Source of the DNA: Harmonia axyridis
Lineage: Eukaryota; Arthropoda; Insecta; Coleoptera; Coccinellidae
Assembly (NCBI RefSeq): GCF_914767665.1
Contig: NC_059502.1
Coordinates: 2,480,001 to 2,544,000 of the forward strand
Reading direction: 5' to 3'
Length of the DNA: 64,000 nt
This document shows, piece after piece, positions 55,875 to 64,000 of this stretch. Within the stretch, counting starts at the first letter, position 1. Each line of letters begins with the position of its first letter. Made by a program: the position numbers and the translations under genes. A model generated the notes under the pieces. The model had not been told where the DNA came from. It saw only the letters and a list, made by a program, of their open reading frames with translations, and ran no database searches.

Positions 55875-57240
55875 CACTGCGCAAAAAAATTAACGCACAT
55901 TATGGAAATCTCAAATTTATTCTACAACTGAAGGTGTTCTCAATGATAATTATTTTTGTCAGAATTATGCATGCATATGTTATCCACTTTCAACGTTTTT
56001 CTTCAATACAGATGTTTTTTCCCAGCAGGAATAAAAAAAGATGAGATTATCAGATTTTGAATGTATTGGCTCCATTCTGAAACCCGTTGTTCTCGATCAA
56101 TTCTAGTGTTCAATAGTTTTTCTTTCGTTTGATTTTCTACACTCGATCGTTATGCAACGCGAAACACGCCATTTGGCCCAAGAGGAATGTGCCGAAGCGG
56201 TAGTTTTGCGAGAAGAATGGTGGACATTTGGAGTTTCCCGTACAAGTGTGTCCAGAATGTTGCAGCGACAGGGTAGACCACGGGTAACAACTGCCATTCA
56301 AGAACGTTACTTGACAGTTTCTTCGTTGAGACAACGGTTCACAACCGCTCGCCTCCTTCAGATGAGCCCAGCTCTTACCCCAGCCCATCGAATGGCGCAT
56401 TTGGATTTTGCGAGAGAGTCCATTGGGAAGAGGCTGATTGGGAAAGAGTTCTCTTCACAGATGAGTCTAGATTCTGCCTCTACCATTGTGATCGACGTTC
56501 CCTTGCATACAGACGTCCACATGAAAGATATGTTCAGTGCAATTTCCTGAATACTACTGGTTTCGGGGGAGGATCGATTATGGTATGGGGTGGAATATCT
56601 TTGACTGCTCGCACAGACCTAGTGGTCGTTGATAATGGAGCTATGAATGCTGATAGGTATATAAGGAACATTCTTAAAGATCATGTAGTGCCATTTGCCC
56701 CATACATTGGTGAAAATTTCATTTTTATGGACGATAATGTCAAAACCCATCGTGCGCGCATCGTTCAGGAGTTCCTTGAAGAGGTCTCTCGAATGGAATG
56801 GCCAGCAAGAAGTCCAGATCTCAATCCGATTGAGCAGGTTTGGGACAACCTCAATAGAAGGCTGAGAAGTTCAGAAAACCATCCAGCTACTCTCAATGAC
56901 TTTGGAATCCAACTCAGAGAAATCTGGAAAGGATTAGATCAGAACCTTTTAAGATTACTCATTTTGAGTATGAACCATCATTGCTGAGCTGTAATTAACG
57001 CAAGGGGTGGAAATACCAAGTATTAAATCACTTATCAGCATTCCAGTATTTGGAAAATTATTTATTTCTCTTCTTTCACATAAGATTCGGTGAAATCATG
57101 AATTTTTCTTCCATTTAATGTGTCTTGTTTCGTTCGAAACCTTCCCGAGAGAACATAAAAAATAAGTTATAAAGTCAATGTAGAATTAACTTTCATTAAA
57201 ATTGATATTTTCAGAATGTGCGTTAATTTTTTGTGCAGTA
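55875..57240 (+). mobile_element. Tc1-like DD34E transposon, copy T3 (most complete)
   Basis: Left end CACTGCGCAAAAAAATTAAC; right end GTGCGTTAATTTTTTGTGCA then GTA at 57240, so the inverted ends are ~25 bp with a few mismatches. The left TA is altered (TATT). At 1366 bp it spans the full transposase length, but with internal deletions and a frameshift. The leader 55875-56150 is nearly identical to that of copy T2 (15790-16066). Confidence 0.92.
56152..56987 (+). pseudogene. Tc1-like transposase, several small deletions
   Basis: The first frame (56152-56550) starts MQRETRHLAQEECAEAVVL. The helix-turn-helix has lost residues compared with T2 (WWTFGVSRTSVSR against WTYTRIAERFGVYHTSVSR), and two further stretches of the DNA-binding region are missing. 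After HLDFARE the frame shifts. The catalytic half (DESRFCLYHCDRRS, then 56580-56987) shows MVWGGISLTARTDLV, FIFMDDNVKTHRARI and MEWPARSPDLNPIEQVWDN. Asp-to-Glu spacing is 32 because of a 6-bp loss relative to T1. Ends at a TGA stop after SMNHHC. Confidence 0.9.
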
Positions 57241-58339
57241 TATGTGAAAAATGGTTACTGATGAATTTGAAATGGTAGTATTGTTTTTTGTAGACCTTTA
57301 TCCTCTTAATAAGAAACGCAAGTAGAAAATTCTTCATGACAAAATGTATGGTAAGTAAAACACCCGTTCAGTTGATATCTCCAAAACAAATGAGCCTTCC
57401 ACTCAAAGATAAAAGCACAATCCAATTCAACCCTACTCAATCCTGTGGTTCGACAAGAATTAAATATGAACATCCCGAAGAAAACTGCCGACACAAAAAA
57501 CCAAGATACGTTTGAGTGATAGACGACTCATCATACTCCTGCAATAGGTCTGAGGTCGAACAGGAATGATGAGTGGAAGAATTTAATTTGACAAAAGGTT
57601 CAACATGCTAAGAGGAAACTGAAACATGTGAACGTCTTACGTAAACTGACGTTTATTGTGAGCGTTTTCTACGTGCCTGTCAGACGGCTGTGGCAACCAG
57701 CAAAAAAATGCAGTTCCGAAGGGCTGGTAGATATTTCCTGTTATCGGAATCGAATCAAGACCGAGGCTTTGTTCTTCGACGCAATGTTCCAATTGAAGTT
57801 CGACGTTCTGTATTTCCGATATGAAGATCTGGAAGTTTTTATCGGTTGTCATTCTTAACGGATGGCCCGGTTGTTCAAGCCGTTTGAAAGATGAGGAGGA
57901 AGTTGATATATGAGTTGGAATACGTCTTTTGGTATCGCAGAGGAATATTTTCAGTATAAAATAGGATGGATTCAAGGAGTAGAATTCATTTGAACTTTCA
58001 CTGAGTTTAATTTCTCCAAATGTTCTCTAAATTAAAAATTCTCCAAATGTTCTTCTTGACTTTTCTGAACATAATTAACTCCCCATATAAAATGCAATGA
58101 TCTAGGAGCAACAAATCATCTATGTGGTACACAAAAGGGTATGTAGACCTAATTATGATGAGACAGGCTTTGAGAGACATTGATTCTGGACTTTGTCTCT
58201 AGGTCTAAAATACAGTATTTTTGACCTAGAGGCTCAGGTCAAAATTGCTGTGTCTCATTGACAGGAGCCTTAGCTGGCTTTGACTTCACTCAATAGTGTT
58301 CCAAAAAATATCAAATGGTACCATAAAACAATTAATTAT
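57241..58339. other. Unannotated DNA
   Basis: No recognised genes. Frames of 76 and 112 aa overlap antisense at about 57630-57975 without a known domain. GTCTCTAGGTC and GACCTAGAGGC strings (about 58193, 58231) make a small hairpin near the right side. Confidence 0.4.
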
Positions 58340-58500
58340 AGGCAACAAAGTTGCTTTCAACGAATTGGTTTTTCAACTGCTTGACTTGACTTATTCTCCA
58401 GATCTAACCTCCAGTGATCACTGGCTATTTGCAGGACCCAAAAGAGTACTCCAGAGAATAAAATTTTTTCTTGAAGAGAAAAAATTATCGAGGTCGAGGC
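58340..58500 (+). mobile_element. Mariner fragment N5 (catalytic tail)
   Basis: Plus-strand translation gives FNELVFQLLDL, TYSPDLTSSDHWLFAGPKRV and LQRIKFFLEEK, matching the block around the third catalytic Asp in mariners (YSPDLAPSDYWLF-type). No ends are visible and the fragment abuts the opposite-strand mariner at 58546. Confidence 0.65.
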
Positions 58501-58545
58501 CTATTTCCAAAGCAAAGACTAATCTTCCTACAGAAAATGTACATA

Positions 58546-59160
58546 GGCGTACAACTTTGCCCTCCCGTCTTTGCCTGCTTTCACAAGCAAAAAAACGCCG
58601 TTCAACATCTCTCGGCTTTAACTCGTACGGCATCCAATTACCTTGTTTCTGAATCATTTCCATGACTTTCAGGCGTTTCGAAATAGCATGTTGCGTCACT
58701 CCCAATGATCCTGACAATTCTTGTTGCCTTTGACACGAGTCTTGATCAAGTAATGCCTCCAATTCTGCATCTTCGAAAACCTTTTATCTTCCACCGCCAT
58801 GCTGGTCTTCAACGTCAAAATCACCGTTCTTGAAGCGTTGAAACCACTCTCGGCACGCTCTTTCACTAATAGCGTCTTCACCATGGGTATTTGAGAGCAT
58901 TTGATGAGCCTCGGCCACAGATTTCTTCATATTAATGAAGAAAATTAAAACCTCCCACAAATGACGAGTATTTGGCTCGTAAGCTGACATGTTCAATCTA
59001 GAATAACTTTATGATGCAAACACAAATCGACTGATATTTCGATGGCGTTATGTTAACAAATACCTAAGGTTATTGTATGATATCTACGATCTATTCATTT
59101 CGAAAACCACTTACTGCTACTGCCATCCATTGCAAAACGGTGAAAGACAGGTTGTACACC
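58546..59160 (-). mobile_element. Mariner N2, internally deleted, both ends present
   Basis: Left end GGCGTACAACTTTGCCCTCC after TA (58544-58545); right end GACAGGTTGTACACC before TA (59161-59162). Only 615 bp remain: the whole catalytic domain is deleted, leaving the N-terminal DNA-binding half. The left end matches those of relics N1 and N3, so all three belong to one family. Confidence 0.88.
58590..58996 (-). pseudogene. Mariner transposase N-terminal half
   Basis: The first frame (58996-58784) reads MKKSVAEAHQMLSNTHGED, then ERACREWFQRFKNGDFDVED, the first helix-turn-helix of mariner transposases. After a frameshift near 58783 the second helix-turn-helix follows: EALLDQDSCQRQQELSGSLG, VTQHAISKRLKVM, and then QGNWMPYELKPRDVERRFF. 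Homology ends at ACE, where the remainder, including all three catalytic Asp residues, is deleted. This complements relics N1 and N3, which keep mainly the catalytic half. Confidence 0.9.
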
Positions 59161-59226
59161 TAATATTAAAAAGTTCGAGGAACGTAGGAGTTCAGGTATT
59201 CCCTTTTGAATATGGCTATGTTGTCG

Positions 59227-59678
59227 AATAATAGTATATTATTCAACGAGCGGTAATGTAGGTCATAACTCACGCAGATGAAGTTTGCAGCACGAGCCGC
59301 AGTCGAGTGCTGTAATTCATCAAGTGAGTTATGACCATAACCGCAAGTTGAATACTATACTTTATACTTTATCTACGACTATAACAAAAAATACTAAAAT
59401 ATAAGACAGAGAAAGAACTTTATTGACAAACCTTAATATTTACCAATAAACGTCAAAGTTGTCAAAGTGACTTCCCCTCCTCAATAACAATAATAGAATG
59501 TTCCCTTTTGGCCAACTGAATAGATGCGCAGAAGTATAGAACCGCAGAGCCATCTTTTCCGATTTATTATAGTGAGTTATAGCAGTGAGTTATTATAACT
59601 CACGTTGTTCGTTAATAGATACTATTAATTTCTCAAAAGCAGTTGAATAATGGAGATGTAATTCAATAGGAGTAGATA
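59227..59678. repeat. H-type hairpin repeat, copy 1
   Basis: Begins AATAATAGTATATTATTCAA. The first ~130 bp form a hairpin: TAGTATATTATTCAAC pairs with GTTGAATACTATA, and GGTCATAACTCAC with GTGAGTTATGACC. The loop holds GCAGCACGAGCC and GAGTGCTG. Ends ATTCAATAGGAGTAGATA. No coding capacity. A second copy follows directly. Confidence 0.85.
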
Positions 59679-60503
59679 ATAGTATATTATTCAACGAGCG
59701 GTAATGTAGGTCATAACTCACGCAGATGAAGTTTGCAGCACGAGCCGCAGGCGAGTGCTGTAATTCATCAAGTGAGTTATGACCATTACCGCAAGTTGAA
59801 TACTATACTTTATCTACGACTTCATCAATAAATACTAAGAAAAAAATACAGACTTAGAATATAGACAGAAGGAACGGGAAATAAACATATGTGCTCGATC
59901 CCGTACAAGAGAGATGGAAACTTAGTGTCACCAATCACAATGGAACTAGTTTCGGCTAGCTCGAATCCAGTACAGAGTACGACAACTTTATTGAAAAACC
60001 TTAATAGTTGCCTATAAAAATGCGTTAAAATATATCAAAAATCATTCCCTGTAAACGATGACTTAATGATCTTACTCCTACACCAATCTTGAAAACGTTT
60101 TCAAACTCCTTTATAATTTTTTGGTCAAGTAATTCTGTATGGTAACATTAGCTGTTTGTCTTTTGGACATGTATACCTATATAATATTTCATCTTCATCA
60201 TCTGAATTAATCGCTTTCAGCAAAACATTCACAATAATTAGATATCAACTTAATCTGAAAACGTCAAAATTATTAAAGTGACATCCCCTCGGACATTCCT
60301 CCCCTCAATAACAATAATGGAATGTTCCCTTTCGGCCAATCGAATAGAAGCAGAGAAGTATAGAAGCACAGATCCATATTTTCCTATTTATTATAGTGAG
60401 TTATGGCAGTGAGTTATTATAACTCACGGTGTTTGTTAATAGATACTATTAATTGCTCAAAAGCAGTTGAATAATGAATATATAATTCAATAGGAGTAGA
60501 TAA
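59679..60503. repeat. H-type hairpin repeat, copy 2 (longer)
   Basis: Directly follows copy 1. The hairpin at 59686-59810 is almost identical to that of copy 1 (GCCGCAGGCGAG against GCCGCAGTCGAG). Copy 2 has several hundred additional bp in its middle (about 59860-60250) and ends again with CAATAGGAGTAGATA. The TGAGTTATTATAACTCA palindrome near the right end is in both copies. Confidence 0.8.
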
Positions 60504-61258
60504 AGGTGATTTTTTTATAAAAATGTGTTTTTATTGGTTAGTTCCAGGAATCAGGAATTAATGAGTGAAGAGTTATGAATCCATGGGATTTGTTAATCAA
60601 ACCAAAGGATGTTGATCTACTAGCTTATGTGAATATCTATCGCATCTATTGATCTGCTGATCGTATAGATCTGAAAACTATCGCAAATACCAAGAATAAT
60701 TCTAAATTCCCCTCCATACCTATTTTTATGAGTTCTCAACCTCCAGAGAATCGTGGATATTTCCGAATGAAAATCCTCCAATTCCCCCTCCAACAATATT
60801 TCGATAACTCCGGATCACCGGGAGGCAAAAACGGTGATCCGAAGGCAGAATAAAACGTCCAGAGATCGTAATCTCGAAAACCGTGCGCTGTGAACTGGGC
60901 AAAGTCGATCTCCGCCATCCCGAATTGAACGGCGTTCCAGGGTTTCTTGCAGTTATAAACAAAACCGGGACGTCGATAACCTATCAGATAAATACACCTT
61001 TTCATTTCTGGGCCCCTCCGCTGTTCCCATTCTGTGCGGTGAACAAAGAACGCCCTCGAAGAATCTCGGTATTCCAGAGAACAATATCCCTTGATCAAGG
61101 AGAGGGGTGGGATAGAAGCCATTTTTGAATGGAAAAACGAAAATAAAAATATGGAGGAATTTTCTTTGGTATTATTCGGGGAAGACGTCATCGGGATGCT
61201 GGTTTTGAATTGAGGTTGATGCACCCACTAGATTTAAAGAAGATGAGAGGAAGAAGTA
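60504..61258. other. GC-richer unique DNA with an unassigned 162-aa frame
   Basis: The minus frame 61224-60736 (162 aa) is one of the longest frames in non-repeat DNA here. I recognise no domain; an 81-aa frame runs antisense within it and the segment is GC-rich, so chance is plausible. No splice, promoter or family evidence supports it as a gene. It could equally be conserved non-coding DNA. Confidence 0.25.
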
Positions 61259-62203
61259 ACGGGTGATTTTTTTTCGAGGTATATAACTTTAAGTTGGCAA
61301 TACTGTTCAAGATGGCGACCGATTTAACAGCTGTCAAGTGATTTATTCTCAGTTTGGTTTGGCAATTAATCTTGAATAGACTCACGCCTGAACAACGCTT
61401 GGAAATAGTGTAATTTTATTTCGAAAATAGTGGTTCTGTGCGGAATACGTATCGCGCACTACGTCCATTTTATTTTGTTTAGCGATGAAGCGCACTTCTG
61501 GTTGAATGGCTACGTCAACAAACAAAACTGCCGCAGTTGGAGTGAAGCTAATCCTCAAGTGTATGTCAAAACACCGTTACATCCAGAAAAACTGACTGTT
61601 TGGTGCGCTTTATGGGCTGATGGAATCATTGGTCCGTAATTCTTCGAAAACGATGATGGCCAGAACGTTACAGTCAATGATGATCGGTATAGAGCCATGA
61701 TTACTAACTTTTTCATTCCTGAATTGAACAACCATGATGTCCAGGAGCTGTGGTTCCAACAAGACAGCGCAACATGTCACACAGCTCGTGCCACAATCGA
61801 TTTATTGAAAGACACGTTTGGTGACCGCCTAATTTCACGTTTTGTTCGGACCTGTGAATTGGCCTACAAGATCTTGTGATTTAACACCGCTAGACTACTT
61901 TCTGTGGGGCTTTGTAAAGTCATTGGTCTATGCGGATAAGTCACAAACCCTTGACCATTAGGAAGACAACATTCGCCGTGTTATTGCCGATATACGGCTA
62001 CAAATGTTGGAAAAAGTCATCGAAAATTGGACTTCCAGATTGGACTACATCCGAGCCAGCCGTGGCGGTCATATGCCAGAAATCATAATTAAAATGTAAT
62101 GCCACAAGATTATCTTGCGGATAAATAAAATTCATGTCAATCGAAGAATCCATCATTGTTTTATTGCAATTTAAAGTTCTATAGCTTTAAAAAAAACACC
62201 CTT
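61259..62203 (+). mobile_element. M element copy 10
   Basis: TA (61257-61258), then ACGGGTGATTTTTTTTCGAG; right end ACACCCTT followed by CA instead of TA. 945 bp with the commonest deletion junction at about 61464. The catalytic half is broken by a stop in GP*FFENDD, a frameshift near 61845 (extra bases in FGPVN) and a stop in DH*EDN. The Asp of QQDSATCHTARA is kept. Confidence 0.92.
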
Positions 62204-64000
62204 CAGTATCTATGTGTCACTTCACTTTTAAGTCCACCTAATTCACAAAAAATTATTAAATATCAACTAAACAATATCAGCTATGTTTACTAATTTCTAC
62301 GGTGAGTGTCCTCCTGAACAAAGTTTTTGAGGTCGACAAATTTTTACATAGTTAGATCCTTAACTTTCATTCCCGAAAATAACGAGCCAAAATGAAATAC
62401 CCGTCCCCCTTTGTTCCAGAGCATCTCTTGTAGCGTGAAATTCCCCTTTCGCGATGATTGTTTCCTTTCACTCTCCCTAAATAATGCATGTATAATGAGG
62501 ATAGTTCCATTCCGTAATTAGATTTCAGTTTTGTGCCTACTCCCCGGCGAATTCCCGTAACAATGCAGGGACGAGACTTAAACAGGATGAAACTCGCGAA
62601 AACGCTCTCTGGAAGTTTCCTCCAAGAAAGTTGCAACCCCCACAGGAGGATCGACCTGAATCACCCCCCAGCTAATTAAATATTACTCCTGGTTATTCAG
62701 AATTTTCTTATCTGAGCCCGATTGAACCGCCCCCTGTTAGACTTCGATAGCGTAATTTATTGATATTGTGGCTCGGAGCTCTCTTTGATGTTCGCCGCCG
62801 CAGAAGATCTCGTTTCGAAAAGTCGCGAATTGATTGGAGCTTGGCTAGTTTTTGTTTTTCCGCGAGTTGAACGTTTCGTTTGCCTGTTAGTTTTGAGCTT
62901 TGAGAGACTGAATACTTTCGAGAATTTAACACCTGAACTTTTTTTTTGTTTTTTATGGTTTCGAGCATGCCATCAAAATTGAATTTTGCATGAAGCTTGA
63001 ATTATTTTTACATAACATGTGCTATGTTCCATTTCGACAGCTATCTTTACGAAACTCCTAGTCTGATTTTGCCCATTGATTCAGGCTTCTAAATTTTCCG
63101 TTCGAAAAAGATAGACAGAATCGAATTTGAGTCGAACCTTATTTTTTCAGACTATCCCCGACTAAAAATCAAAAATTGCAGACGTTCTGTCAGAGGATAG
63201 AGCGTTGAAGTAGATTTTGAGTTTGGGATCAATTTCATAAACAATATGAAGAGACAATAAAATTCAAAAACGAGATTTATTCAGATATATTACATTCTTC
63301 TCATATAAAAATTGTTTACATCTCTATCAGTTTAGAGCAATTCGATAACAAACGGGGTATAAAGATTAAACTTAATTTAGAAATGAGCTTCCTCGATAAA
63401 TTGCTTATTTAAAATATTACCAGAGATTGTGTAGCCTTGAATGCGCTATATTTTTATTTTATTTATCCATTTATTTATCTATCGATATTTGTTCATATTT
63501 CTTCCTCCAGTATTTAATCAGTAACTTTTTTTATAATTTAAACAAACGGTGTTTATAGGCAACGTAATTCCAATCATAATAGTCTTTTTGGGTCGAAATT
63601 GTGCTTAATATTCGTTATATATACATAATGTTTTTCACTATAAAAATAAAATAGCCCTTATCATTAAATTTTTGAAGCACATTTTTTAATTTTACATTCA
63701 CAGTTAAATTCTGCGAAAAAGTATATACTTTTGTGGGTTGTAATTTGTTTATTTTTATTTTTTTATGCGTGCCTTACGATTTGATTGTACTTCAGAAACT
63801 GTTTCTCGTTATATTTTTTGCTTCAATTAACTTATTTATTCATTTATTACTACAATTTCAAAGTATTTTCAGAGGTGATATCAGATTAAGTATCTTGATC
63901 AAATCTTTCTATTCGCACCAAATTTTATGTTCAAAATTAACTTCATTTTGGTATTGAAGTGAAGACGATGCTTTTTTACTACTTGAAAGTTTCATATTTT
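62204..64000. other. Unannotated DNA, GC-richer then AT-rich
   Basis: About 62380-62830 is GC-richer with frames of 86-89 aa lacking motifs. From about 62990 to the window end the sequence is AT-rich, with ATTTATTTAT-like strings near 63455-63480 and no recognised gene, repeat end or RNA. Confidence 0.45.

Overview
The window looks like gene-poor nuclear DNA from an insect, probably a beetle. The case rests on its transposon families: irritans- and cecropia-type mariners, Tc1 DD34E elements, a DD41D mariner relative, Jockey/R1/CR1-type non-LTR retroelements, a hAT element and many MITEs. The bulk is AT-rich, with short GC-richer islands and no operon-like structure. The species-level guess is weak. 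I found no host protein-coding exon I would defend. The likely setting is a long intron or intergenic region, and the repeat-free GC-richer islands are the best candidates for host regulatory DNA.

The dominant component is one transposon family, here called M. Ten copies (five per strand) lie at 4265, 18067, 20641, 27781, 42917, 46222, 50911, 52806, 54534 and 61259. It is a mariner-superfamily element whose catalytic core shows a DD41D spacing. Its ends match a TA target duplication. Every copy that retains the region has lost the same internal segment, from the N-terminal helix-turn-helix to just before the first catalytic Asp, so a deletion derivative has amplified.

Other transposons are: three Tc1-like copies with CACTGCGC ends (10285, 15790, 55875); mariner relics (20200, 33716, 34822, 58340, 58546); a 1-kb element with ~300-bp inverted ends (48264); a hAT element with a perfect 8-bp target duplication (32055); and 5' fragments of another mariner-like family (11877, 40186). 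Six dead non-LTR fragments lie near 192, 985, 30280, 37320, 44270 and 47340, and a probable 3'-UTR piece near 38855. MITE-like families include an ~890-bp ACTAGTCC-ended element (21750, 25501), a ~570-bp family (23786, 35876, 36699, 39602), a palindromic GACGTCAC element (41883), and hairpin families (7839, 12455, 13405, 25255, 34258, 59227).

Several insertions are nested and give a relative chronology: M inside a mariner at 20641, an ACTAGTCC MITE inside a foldback repeat at 25501, and a mariner inside the same foldback family at 34822. In two of these a second copy in the window acts as a natural empty site. The stretch 5858-9000 holds diverged tandem units with intron-like boundaries, and 35658-37262 is a tandem duplication of apparently unique DNA plus a MITE. 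A tRNA-Thr-like sequence lies at 37684. I did not find a convincing new molecular system; the interest is in element architecture and amplification.
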